Notes: a model not told the origin generated them from the sequence alone. A stretch of 64,000 nt of DNA from Seriola aureovittata (GCF_021018895.1 NC_079366.1:25911270-25975269), one strand, 5' to 3'. Positions 35,848-47,790 are shown, counted from the stretch's first letter. Made by a program: numbers and translations.

Positions 35848-36035
35848 TAGAGGCAAAGTATAGTAAAGTATAGTATATCAAGGCATAAAAAAATACTATA
35901 TATACTAGTATATATGTATATATATAGCATATATACCAAAAAAGATGGTATAGTAAGCCCTAAAAAGTCATAAAAACGTAATAGTATAGTAAGGCTTAAA
36001 AAGTCATAAAAGCGTCATAGTGTAGTAAGGCATAA
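35848..36035 (-). repeat. Orientation switch and first reversed units
   Basis: At about 35,848 the array flips: TTTTTATGCCTTATGTCGT is followed by AGTATAGTAAAGTATAGTAT and then units reading AGTAAGGCTTAAAAAGTCAT. Between them is an AT-rich patch (35,888-35,935) containing the perfect palindrome ATATATACTAGTATATAT at 35,898-35,915. Confidence 0.9.
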
Positions 36036-36556
36036 AAACTAAGTAACAAGGAACATTTCCCCCGATCTGAAAGCTCCACCCACTCATTCACATCTTCAAC
36101 CAATCACAACATTACACAGCGGCCTTTAGCCAATCACCCATAAGCTTTGAAACTTTAAAATTGTGTCTGTCTCTTCTTCCATACAGCTGTCATTTCAGCA
36201 CTGCGAGGAATCTGCGACCCACCTCCACCCCTTCTCCACCTCAACCTTGGACGCCAGACCATCTCCAATCAAACCATCCAATCAGAAGTTCCCTCATCAA
36301 GACGTTCCCATTCCTGAGCTCCATTCCTGATCACCACCACCAGTGTTTATACTCCAGGGGAAGATTCCTCTCATTGGAAGGACATTAAACCTATGGATCT
36401 TGTTCATAGTGATCCATTTCCGGCCGGGGTCTAAGTGCCGAAAATCTATTCATTCTGTTCACAATAAATTTCATTTTGCTTTCATTCTGATACTGTCTTG
36501 TTCTTCTTATCAGTCTCTCCTGATTGAATTGACCTACTACAGTAAGGCAGAAGAAC
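36036..36556 (+). mobile_element. Non-satellite insert, possible solo LTR
   Basis: About 520 bp of unrelated, less AT-rich sequence interrupts the reversed array. In order it has CCAAT boxes at 36,100 and 36,130, a TATA-like CTTTAAAA at about 36,153, two further CCAAT (36,265 and 36,278), and AATAAA at 36,463 followed by a T-rich GATACTGTCTTGTTCTTCTT. A promoter followed by a polyadenylation signal within 370 bp is the layout of a retroelement long terminal repeat. I could not fix TG...CA ends or a target duplication, partly because the flanks are themselves repeats. Alternatives are a remnant of unique DNA or a gene-promoter fragment. Confidence 0.4.
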
Positions 36557-39500
36557 AACATAATATAGTAAGGCATAAAAAATGTAAAAAAAAAGCATAC
36601 TATAGAAAGGCATCAAAAGTCTTAAAATTGACATAGTATAGTAAGGCATGAAAAATATCATGAAAATTACATAATACTGTAAGATATAATATGTCATAAA
36701 TGTCATAGTGTAGGGAAGCATAAAAGTTACAAAAACTTCATAGTATAATAAGGTATGAAAAGTCATAAAAATGGCATAGTATAGTAAGGCATAAAAACTT
36801 CATAGAATAACAAGGCATAAAAAGTCATAAAAACCTGATAGTATAGTAAGGCATAAAAAGTCTTAAAAACGTCATCGTATAGTAAGGCATAAAAAGTTAA
36901 AAAAACATCATAGTAAAGTAAGGTATAAAAACTTCATAGTATAATAACGTATGAAAAGTCATAAAAACGTCATAGTATAGTAAGGCATAAAAAGTCATAG
37001 TATCGTAAGGCATAAAAAGTCATAAAAACGACATAATATAGTAAGGCATAAAAAGTCATAGTATAGTAAGGCATAAAAAGTCATAAAAACATGATAGTAT
37101 AGTAAGGCATAAAAAGTCATAGTATAGTAAGGCATAAAAAGTCATAAAAACATCATAGTATAGTAAGGCATAAAAAGCTATAAAACATCATAGTATAGTA
37201 TGGCATAAAAACGACATGGTATAGTAATGCATAAAAAGTCACAAAAACGAAATAATCTATTAGGCCATAAAAAGTCATAGTATAGTAAGGCATAAAAATT
37301 CATAGTATAGTAAGGCATAAAAAGTCATAAAAACGACATAGTATTGTAAGGCATAAAAAGTCATAAAAACGACATAATATATTAAGGCATAAAAAGTCAT
37401 AGTATAGTAAGGCATAAAAAGTCATAAAAACGTCATAATATAGTAAGGCATAAAAAGCTATAAAAACATCATAGTATAGTATGGCATAAAAAATCAGAGT
37501 ATAGTGATGCATGAAAAGTCACAAAAAAGATATAATCTATTAAGCCATAAAAAGTCATAGAATAGTAAGGCATAAAAATTCATAGTATAGTAAGGCATAA
37601 AAAGTCATAAAAACGACATAGTATTGCAAGGCATAAAAAGTCATAAAAACGACATAATATATTAAGGCATAAAAAGTCATAGTATAGTAAGGCATAAAAA
37701 GTCATAAAAACGTCATAATATAGTAAGGCATAAAAAGCTATAAAAACATCATAGTATAGTATGGCATAAAAAATCAGAGTATAGTGATGCATGAAAAGTC
37801 ACAAAAAAGATATAATCTATTAAGCCATAAAAAGTCATAGAATAGTAAGGCATAAAAATTCATAGTATAGTAAGGCATAAAAAGTCATAAAAACGACATA
37901 GTATTGCAAGGCATAAAAAGTCATAAAAACGACATAATATATTAAGGCATAAAAAGTCATAAAAACGTCATAGTATAGTAAGGTATAAAAAGTCACAGTA
38001 TAGTAAGGCATAAATAGTCATAAAAATGTCATAGTATACTAAGGCATAAAAAGTCATAAAAACGTCATAGTATTGTAAGGCATAAAAAGTCATAAAAACG
38101 ACATAGTATAGTAAGGTATAAAAACGACATAGTATAGTGAGTCATAAAAAGTTACAAAAACGTCATAGTATATAAATCATAAAAAGTCTTAAAAACGTCA
38201 TAGTATAGTAAAGCATAAAAAGTCATAAAAACGAATACTATAGTAAGGCATAAAAAGTCATAAAAACGACATAATATATTAAGGCATAAAAAGTCAAAGT
38301 ATAGTAAGGCATAAAAAGTCATAAAAACGTGATAGTATAGTAAGGCATAAAAAGTCAAAGTATAGTAAGGCATAAAAAGTCATAAAAACGTGATAGTATA
38401 GTAAGGCATAAAAAGTCATAAAAACGTCATAGTATAGTAAGGTATAACAAGTCACAGTATAGTAAGGCATAAATAGTCATAAAAATGTCATAGTATAGTA
38501 AGGCATAAAAAGTCATAAAAACGTCATAGTATTGTAAGGCATAAAAAGACATAAAAACGTCATAGTATAGTAAGGCATAAAAAGTCTTAAAAACATCATC
38601 GTATAGTAAGGTATAAAAAGTCATACTATAGTAAGGCATAACAATTCATAGTATAGTAAGGCATAAGAAGTCATAAAAACGTCATCATATAGTAAGGCAT
38701 AAAAAGTTGTAAAAATGTCATAGTATATTAAGGCATACAAAGTCAGAGTATACTAAGGCATGAAAACTCATAAAAACGTCATAGTATAGTAAGGCATACA
38801 AAGTCAGAGTATAGTAAGGCATAACAATTCATAGTATAGTAAGGCATAAGAAGTCATGAAAAACGTCACAGTATAGTAAGGCATAAAAAGTCATAAAAAC
38901 GTCAGAGTATAGTAAGGCATAAAAATTCACAGTATAGTAAGGCATAAAAAGTCATAAAAACGTCATAGTATAGTAAGGGATAAAAAGTCATAAAAACGTC
39001 ATCGTATATTAAGGCATAAAAAGTCGTAAAAACGTTATAGTATAGTAAAGCATACAAAATCAGAGTATAGTAAGGCATAATAATTCATAGTATAGTAAGG
39101 CATAAAAATTCATAGTATAGTAAGGCATAAAAAGTCATAAAAATGTCATAGTAAAGTAAGGCAAAAAAAGTTACAAAAATGACATAATCTATTAAGCTAT
39201 AAAAAGTCATAGTATAGTAAGGCATAAAAAGTCATAAAAACGTCATAGTATAGTAAGGCATAAAAACATCATAGTAGAGTAAGGCATAAAAAGTCATAAA
39301 AACGTCATAGTATATATAGTAAGGCATAAAAAGTCATAAAAACGACATAGTATAGTAATGCATAAAAAGTCATAAAAACGTCATAGTATAGTAAGGCATA
39401 AAAAGTCATAAAAACGACTTAGTATAGTAAGGCATAAAAAGTTACAAAAACGACATAATCTATTAAGCCATAAAAAGTCATAGTATAGTAAGGCATAAAA

Positions 39501-42500
39501 ATTCATAGTATAGTAAGGCATAAAAAGTCATAAAAACGACATAGTATTGTAAGGCATAAAAAGTCATAGTATAGTAAGGCATAAAAAGTCATAAAAACGT
39601 GATAGTATAGTAAGGCATAAAAAGCTATAAAAACGTCATCATATAGTAAGGCATAAAAAGTTGTAAAAATGTCATAGTATATTAAGGCATACAAAGTCAG
39701 AGTATACTAAGGCATGAAAACTCATAAAAACGTCATAGTATAGTAAGGCATACAAAGTCAGAGTATAGTAAGGCATAACAATTCATAGTATAGTAAGGCA
39801 TAAGAAGTCATGAAAAACGTCACAGTATAGTAAGGCATAAAAAGTCATAAAAACGTCAGAGTATAGTAAGGCATAAAAATTCACAGTATAGTAAGGCATA
39901 AAAAGTCATAAAAACGTCATAGTATAGTAAGGCATAAAAAGTCATAAAAACGACATAGTATAGTAAGACATAAAAAGTTACAAAAACGACATGATCTATT
40001 AAGCCATAAAAAGTCATAGTATAGTAAGGCTTAAAAAGTCATAAAAACATCATAGTATAGTAAGGCATAAAAAGCCATAAAAACGTCATCGTATTGTAAG
40101 GCATAAAAAGTCTTAAAAACATCATAGTATAGTAAGGTATAAAAAGTCATAGTATAGTAAGGCATAAAAAGTCAAAAAAATCATAGTATAGTAAGGCATA
40201 AAAAGTCATAAAAATGACAGTATAGTAAGGCATAAAAAGTCATAGTATAGTAAAGCATAAATAGTCTTAAAAATGTCATAGTATAGTAAGGCATAAAAAG
40301 TCTTAAAAACATCACAGTATAGTAAGGCATAAAAAGTCATGAAAATGACAGTACAGTAAGGCATAAAAAGTTGATAAAAAGTCATAGTATAGTAAGGCAT
40401 AAAAAGTCATAAAAACGTGATAGTATAGTAAGGCATAAAAAGCTATAAAAACATCATAGTATAGTATGGCATAAAAAATCGGAGTAAAGTTATGCATAAA
40501 AAGTCATAAAAACGTCATAGTATAGTAAGGCATAAAAAGTCATAAAAACGACATAGTATAGTAAGGCATAAAAAGTTACAAAAACGACATAATCTATTAA
40601 GCCATAAAAAGTCATAGTATAGTAAGGCATAAAAATTCATAGTATAGTAAGGCATAAAAAGTCATAAAAACGACATAGTATTGTAAGGCATAAAAAGTCA
40701 TAAAAACGACATAATATATTAAGGCATAAAAAGTCATAGTATAGTAAGGCATAAAAAGTCATAAAAACATGATAGTATAGTAAGGCATAAAAAGCTATAA
40801 AAACATCATAGTATAGTATGGCATAAAAAATCGGAGTATAGTAATGCATAAAAAGTCATAAAAACGTCATAGTATAGTAAGGCATAAAAAGTCATAAAAA
40901 CGACATAGTATAGTAAGACATAAAAAGTTACAAAAACGACATAATCTATTAAGCCATAAAAAGTCATAGTATAGTATGGCATAAAAAGTTACAAAAACGA
41001 CATAATCTATTAAGCCATAAAAAGTCATAGTATAGTAAGGCATAAAAAGTCATAAAAACGACATAGTATAGTAAGGCTTAAAAAGTCATAAAAACATCAT
41101 AGTAAGGCATAAAAAGCCATAAAAACGTCATCGTATTGTAAGGCATAAAAAGTCTTAAAAACATCATAGTATAGTAAGGTATAAAAAGTCATAGTATAGT
41201 AAGGCATAAAAAGTCAAAAAAATGTCATAGTATAGTAAGGCATAAAAAGTCTTAAAAAAATCATAGTATAGTAAGGCATAAAAAGTCATAAAAATGACAG
41301 TATAGTAAGGCATAAAAAGTCACAAAAATGACAGTATAGTAAGGTATAAAAAGTCATAGTATAGTAAAGCATAAAAAGTCATAAAAACGACATAGTATAG
41401 TAAGGCACAAAAAGTCATAAAACCGTCAGAATATAGTAAGGCACAAAAAGTCATAGTATAGTAAGCCATAAAAAGTCAGTGTACTAAGGTATAAAAACTT
41501 CCTAGAATAAAGCATGAAAAGTCATAAAAACATCATTGTATAGTAAGGAATAAAAAATCATAAAAAGTCATAGTATAGTAAGGCATTAAAACTTACTAGA
41601 ATAATAAGGCATAAAAAGTCATAAAAACGACATAGTATAACAAGGCATAAAAAGTCATAAAAAGTCAAAACATATTTAGGTATAAAAAGTCATAGTATTG
41701 TAAGGCATAAAAAATCATAAAAACGTCATAGTATAGTAAGGCACAAAAAGTCATAAAAACGACATAGTATAACAAGGCATAAAAAATCATAAAAACGTCA
41801 TCGTATAGTAAGGCATAAAAAGTCAGAGTATAGTAGAGCATAAAAAGTTGATAAAAACGACATAGTATAGTGAGGCATAAAAAGTCACAAAAACGACATA
41901 GTATAGTAAGGCTTAAAAAGTCATAAAAACATCATAGTATAGTAAAGCATAAAAAGTCATAAAAACGTCATAGTATAGTAAGGCATAAAAAGTCTTAAAA
42001 ACATCATAGTATAGTAAGGTATAAAAATGTCATAGTATAGTAAGGCATAAAAAGTCATAAAAACGTCATAATATAGTAAGACATAAAAAGTCATAAAAAC
42101 GTCATAGTATAGTAAGGCATAAAAAGTCAGAGTATAGTAGAGCATAAAAAGTTGATAAAAACGACATAGTATAGTAAGGCATAAAAAGTCATAAAAACGT
42201 CATAGTATAGTAAGGCATAAAAAGTCATAAAAATGACAGTATAGTAAGGTATAAAAAGTCATAGTATAGTAAAGCATAAATAGTCATAAAAATGTCATAG
42301 TATAGTAAGGCATAAAAAGTCTTAAAAACATCACAGTATAGTAAGGCATAAAAAGTCATGAAAATGACAGTATAGTAAGGCATAAATAGTGATAAAAATG
42401 TCATAGTATATTAAGGTATAAAAACAACATAGTATAGTGAGTCATAAAAAGTTACAAAAACGTCATAGTATATAAATCATAAAAAGTCATAAAAACGACA

Positions 42501-43015
42501 GAGTATAGTAAGGCATAAAAAGCCATAAAAACGTCATAGCATAGTAAAGCATAAAAAGTCATAAAAACGTCATAGTATAGTAAGGCATAAAAAGTCATAA
42601 AAACGACATAGTATAACAAGGCATAAAAAATCATAAAAACGTCATAGTATAGTAAGGCATAAAAAGTCATAAAAACGACATAGTATAAGAAGGCATAAAA
42701 AATCATAAAAAAGTCATAGTATAGTAAGGCATAAAAAGTCAGAGTATAGTAGAGCATAAGAAGTTGATAAAAACGTCATAGTATAGTAAGGCATAAAAAG
42801 TCAGAGTATAGTAGAGCATAAAAAGTTGATAAAAACGACATAGTGTAGTAAGGCATCAAAAGCCGTAAAAACAACATAGTATTGTAAGACACAAAAAGTC
42901 ATAGAAAGTCAAAACGTATTTAGGTATAAAAAGTCATAGTATAGTAATGCATCAAAAGTCACAAAAGGTCATAGTACAGCAAGGCATAAAAGTCCTAAAA
43001 ATGACATATTATTGG
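36557..43015 (-). repeat. 36-bp satellite, reversed arm (about 6.5 kb)
   Basis: The same unit as the forward arm but reverse-complemented: AGTAAGGCATAAAAAGTCAT and AAAAACGTCATAGTAT. Open frames encoding the 12-residue repeat therefore lie on the minus strand. Short variants are more frequent than in the forward arm. Blocks duplicated in tandem include a 280-bp period (37,300 and 37,580, with a partial third copy at about 37,860) and a roughly 290-bp segment at about 38,676 repeated at about 39,621. The array decays towards 43,000. Confidence 0.97.
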
Positions 43016-44304
43016 GCATTTTACTACTTACCTTTGTACCATTTAGGTTTATTCAAAACCAAGGATATTCTAAAACTTTTGACTGGTGGTGCATACTGTT
43101 CCAGGATCTTACCAGGATAAAATTTGAATTTTTGCTTCTCAAATAACTCATATCTTAGCACAGTCAAGTCCACTTCATGGCTCAAATCCTAATTTTTTGA
43201 CTTCCTGTAAATGGCACAGATTTCTGCATGATAAGACTTTCTTTTATGACTCTGTAATAACTTGAGTTTCAGCCTTCCCTTCTTAACCCTGTCTCCTAGA
43301 AATTATGTTTTTATAGTGCTAATTTATTTCCCAAATTGTGTTGTGCTGCGAAACATAATTGCTGCCTGGATTATGTTCATAGACAACGTTCATACACTAC
43401 ATCTATGTACCAAACAACACATTATGCAAATATTAAAGTGGCCATCACTGGAGTCCAGGCTTCATGCAGATGTCAGGACATTTGTAAGTGTTTATTCATG
43501 TGCATTATTTTGTCAACAATTCAATTATTTCTTTTGTCAAGACATAATTTATATTATTGCAACTGTGTTTTATTATATTTCCATTTATTATTTGTTCATA
43601 CACCAGCATCAGCTTATGGGGGGACCACAGGAGGAGTTATAGTTGTTCACAAATACATTAATAAACACTTGAATCTGCTTACACCTGCATTATAGTGTGT
43701 TATTTATTATATGTTCATGTACTTATAAATGCTAAATAGGGTAATTCATGTCAAGTGTAATGACTGTGGACCTCTAAAACCAAATCCCATATCAGTCTGT
43801 GTGTATGTGTACAAAAGTTGGTACACACACTATCATGACTCTATTTTGTTTTAAATAAATACCAGTTTCTAAGTGGAAAATTGCATATGCATTGTTTTTG
43901 TGCATATATATCATTTATTCATTTGCCCACTGGGCTTCACAGCAGCTCCAGTCTCTCCTGTCAGATTATCTGCTCTCCTGTAATCTGAAATTCCACTTTT
44001 CCCAAAAACAAAATCACTTGTTCACTCCACACACTCCTCCGTTCACACTTAACCACCACCTTTTGTCTCTCATGCCCCCGTTTCCTCCTCTCATCTCTTC
44101 CTCTATCTCTTTCTTTCTCTTTCTCTCAAGCTTCTGCCAAGTTGTTAAATTTGAGCTCTCCATCTCCTTTCCCACACACACATGTACGCGGAGGTAAACA
44201 CACAGCCGGGCAAAAATAGCATTCATCTCTGCATCCATCTCTGATCTGATTCTGGGCTCAAAGATGAGAATCCTTTGGCAGGAATTTTCTCGCTCTCTCT
44301 CAAT
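43016..44304. other. Non-coding, nothing recognised
   Basis: Return to ordinary AT-leaning sequence. Frames of 126 and 119 codons (43,262-43,695) overlap in different phases and show no domain. A pyrimidine-rich patch lies at 44,030-44,130. Confidence 0.4.
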
Positions 44305-44305
44305 C

Positions 44306-44310
44306 ACACA

Positions 44311-44391
<81 letters not shown>
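44306..44391. repeat. (CA)n microsatellite
   Basis: About 43 CA units with one GA change near the start and one AA interruption. Confidence 0.97.
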
Positions 44392-45268
44392 TTTATCACT
44401 CTCTTTCTATCTCAACACACAAATTGAATCTGTGGTCTTGACAGGGCAAGAGGACAAGGAGTACGAATAAAAATCACCTCATTACTCACAACCTTACACC
44501 CCTACAATTCACAAGCGCACACACATATATGCACATACCAGGCGTAGACAATCAGGTCATTCACATGCATTAGGGATGGAAACAGAAAAGCCTTGAATCC
44601 TGGTCAAACATCATTTGGTGTGTAAATGCTGACAGACGAGGGCAGGAGGCCACATGTGACTCCGGAGGATCAGAGACACTGTTTGGCACAGAGACGACGG
44701 GAATAACGGGGACAGACGGAGCAAAAATGGAGCGCACATTTGTTGAGGGTGAAAACAATGATGATCATGATTAAACTGATGAATGATGAAGGTCACAGTG
44801 ACAATACAAGCAATGAAACGATGATAATGATAATGATGATGTTCGCTCAGTCTTTATCTCGTGCCTCCCCTCTGTGATGAAGACTATTATTTTTCAGCTG
44901 CCTCTCCCATAATTCCAGGTTTGACTGACGACCTCCCGTGGTGCAACCATGACGGCAGTTTAAAGTCTAAGATGTCACAGAAGAGATCATTGATCACAGC
45001 AGACTGGGTAGGTATTACTGTAACAAGATCTGAAAAATCTCCTGCTGTTTTATTTTTGCAAAGCTCTGATAAACAGTTGGCAGGTTTGAGTGGTGAGATA
45101 TTTGATAATTTGAACAATTCAAATTAATCTATTTATTCCATTGGATGAACTATTGGTAATAGAACTTAAAAAAAGGCAATACAATATCTTACAAAGGGAT
45201 GTTAAACCTTAAATAATAATATGGGCAGCAGAGACAAGCTATGAAAACATAACTGACATATTATCACC
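44392..45268. other. Non-coding, nothing recognised
   Basis: No exon. A short (GAT)n/(AATGAT)n-like patch occurs at 44,815-44,845. Confidence 0.4.
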
Positions 45269-45539
45269 TTTTAAAGCGACGCTATGTAAATTTTACTAAA
45301 CAGCAGCCACTGTTACCACAAGTGGCAGCTACAGGATAATGGTTCTAAAACGTAGTGCAACTATAGTACAAGCAGTAAGGAGTCATTGTTAGCCACCATA
45401 AGCTACTGGTCATACCAGACCATGTAAGGCTGTAGCAGAAAGACTCCTTAGTGTATTCACTTGATTATTGACTTATTGCTTATTATTTGTACAGGAAAGA
45501 TGTCCTGATTTCTCAAAATGTATATAGCATCACTTTAAG
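45269..45539. mobile_element. Miniature inverted-repeat element
   Basis: The left end TTTTAAAGCGACGCTATGTA and the reverse complement of the right end, CTTAAAGTGATGCTATATAC, match over about 25 bp. Length is about 270 bp, without coding capacity. Confidence 0.75.
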
Positions 45540-45654
45540 TTCATATGGAGAACTTATTTACATTTTCAGCAGACACCCAGCAATCAACCAAACAACCCAA
45601 CCTAATATTTCCTTCAAACTATTGATCTCTCGCTCTTTTAGCTCTATTTTTTTT

Positions 45655-45900
45655 TTTATCCTCCATTAACTCCTGGTGGAAATATCTGGATCTTTAGCAA
45701 CTAAATGCTCTACTGTGTTCACCAGCTACTTGCTAACTGTGTCTGTCTGCCATTTGTTGCTGGGCAGCTTTTAGAGAGCTGTGAGAGTGAATCAAAACAG
45801 TACAGTTGTGGGCCATAAAAGGAATAACCATGCAAAGAAAATGCTCTGTGGAGCTGAGTGGACCTGCAGAGTCAGGTGATGATCCTCTATGGGTTCATCA
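45655..45900 (+). mobile_element. Degenerate teleost repeat, family C, copy 2
   Basis: Contains AACTCCTGGTGGAAATATCT followed by GGATCTTTAGCAACTAAATG, matching 22,195-22,245, and then GTGTTCACCAGCTACTTGCT and CTGTGTCTGTCTGCC, familiar from fish repeats. Its right limit is uncertain. Confidence 0.5.
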
Positions 45901-46880
45901 CTACGAGTGGGCCCCTTTCACATACAATAGTCATGTGATCTCAGTCCAAAATCAGAACAAGACTCCATCAGAAAAACCTGATTTAAGTCCACCCTGTCCA
46001 AGACGTTGTTTTATTTATTTTTCACAGTTCACCACGAGTTCAGATTCAGATGTATCAGGCAGGGGTATAGGCATATATTTCATATATATATTTATTGAAA
46101 TCTTGATGCAGCAAGGAAAAGGAAATGATGTCTGTACCTACCTACTGCTACATGTGTCATGCCCTTTTGCCTCACTTCACTCATCCTTGTCTGGAACTGA
46201 ATTCGGAAAGTTTTCTCTAAATTATGCTTCTGCCTTCATCCTTATCTATAAGACCTTGGTTTCCCCAGCTATCCCAGTGAACCATTGTCTAACAAAATAA
46301 GAAAAGAGCACAAAAAGTAAGAAAATTCCTTCACAGACAGCATTACACAGCAGAGCATGTGCACCAAACTGATAGCAGCCAAAATGTCTAGTAAAGATTA
46401 AAAAGGAGGCGACTTGAAACAACATCCACCATAGCAACAGAAACCTCACGGTTAGTGACGCAGGTTTTGTCACCAGTTCAATCGCTGCATAGCGCTCTTT
46501 GAAATTTCTTCATTATTTAAATTTTTTAGGTTTTATTTATTCAATGAACTGTTTCAAATTTCATTTCCCATGAGGGTCCATCACTGTCCTGAAACAATTA
46601 GGGTGTTTAAACGTCTTCTCCACCCTGGCAGCTGTAACAATCTGGTGAATAAATTCTTGAATGTTCACTAAAAAGGAGTCAAATTTAAATTTCTAAACAT
46701 AGTGGAAAAGTTTTACTTCTACTGCTTACTTTTTTAATGTAGAAAGTCAGTAAATTGTTCATTGCTCAAACCCCTAAATCCCCAGAAAAAATACAAAGGG
46801 CTTAGTCTCTGTCATCAGTGGGAGCTGTATCCCTGTTCCTTGACTAGCAGCACAAACCTGGGTTGGGAAAGTGACAAAGC
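45901..46880. other. Non-coding, nothing recognised
   Basis: The 164-codon frame at 45,806-46,300 starts inside the family C repeat and shows no domain, so it is not called. No other feature. Confidence 0.4.
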
Positions 46881-46883
46881 AGC

Positions 46884-46990
46884 ATCACCACTGCCGAGAT
46901 GCCCTCAAGCGAGGCCCTGAACCTGCTCTACCAACTGCTCCACAGTGCTCAGTGGCCAACACATCAGACTGTGGTTGCACTGGGCGGCTT
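46884..46990. mobile_element. Short interspersed repeat fragment
   Basis: The phrase GATGCCCTCAAGCGAGGCCC, with ACTGCTCCACAGTGCTCAGT further on, resembles the fish repeat text 'gcccttgagcaaggca ... aactgctcc ... gctcagtgg'. Only a fragment is present and the family is not named. Confidence 0.35.
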
Positions 46991-47348
46991 CCAGGTGAGT
47001 AACTGGCAACTTAACGGTCTTAATTTGAAAGAATTCATTTGGTAATTCGAGGGGAACTCAACACAAAAACACAGCTGCTAACCTGCTGCTAACATTGGAT
47101 GCTACTCCCTCCCAGGTTAGAGGATCAAAACTGAACCGAATTCCATACTGCTGCACTGACTGCTGCTTATTTGAGTCAAGGGGGGAAACAGACCTTGATG
47201 CGCGAGCTGCTAGAGTATACACACACTGTTATCGCAATGTGATGTTCAATAAGGTAAACTATGATGTTGTCACTTGATAAACACAGCTCCAAGCTGCATT
47301 TCTGATTTTCTCTACAAATCCTCCTCTCATTTGTGGCTGTAGTCCCTC
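46991..47348. other. Non-coding, nothing recognised
   Basis: No exon or repeat recognised. Confidence 0.35.
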
Positions 47349-47790
47349 AAGGTCCCATATTTTACACTTTTCCAGTGTTTTATTTGAAGTATTGATCCAT
47401 AAGAAGATATATTGGTGGTTTTAAGAATCAAAAATCATCTCAATGTAGTTTCACATCTCCTCTCTCAGGCTTCTCCCCGGAGCTCTAGTAACAACAGGTG
47501 AGTTGAGTGATGGAATAAAAATATAGCAGATTTCACATAAACACTTGGATACCATATCCTGAAAAATTGGACGCTGGGTCCAGGTGGGCCGTGCTGGGCA
47601 TGCTTGAGGGTGGCGGCTGTTTCGTTGTGACATCACAGAGTTACAGAAGTCCTGACGGCTCGTTTTAAGGCACAGTTTCTGAATACAGGCTGTGAGCATT
47701 TTGTTTGTGGACTGAGCGCTTCGATACTTTTACAGTATTTATAATCAACAGACACTCTCACTTTCTACAATATGAGAACTCTAAACCTTT
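47349..47790 (+). mobile_element. Small DNA element, family A, copy 3 (most complete)
   Basis: Starts AAGGTCCCATATTTTACAC; near the end CTTTCTACAATATGAGAACT is a degenerate inverted copy of it. The interior matches 9,256-9,690 over most of its length (CTCTAGTAACAACAGGTGAG, TTGTGACATCACAGAGTTAC, AGAAGTCCTGACGGCTCGTT). About 440 bp, no ORF of interest. Confidence 0.8.

Noticed and set aside
27904..43015. CRISPR-like array
   Set aside because: The units are contiguous and similar throughout, with no unique spacers, and the DNA is vertebrate.
27475..43015. Centromeric satellite
   Set aside because: The array is only about 15 kb, bounded by ordinary sequence on both sides, and the unit is far shorter than usual fish centromere repeats. 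It is an interstitial minisatellite.
43262..43695. Two overlapping plus-strand ORFs (126 and 119 codons)
   Set aside because: They overlap in different phases, are rich in AT-driven residues and show no domain.
45806..46300. 164-codon ORF, the longest outside the satellite
   Set aside because: It starts within a recognisable interspersed repeat, contains AT-run-encoded Tyr/Ile stretches and shows no domain.
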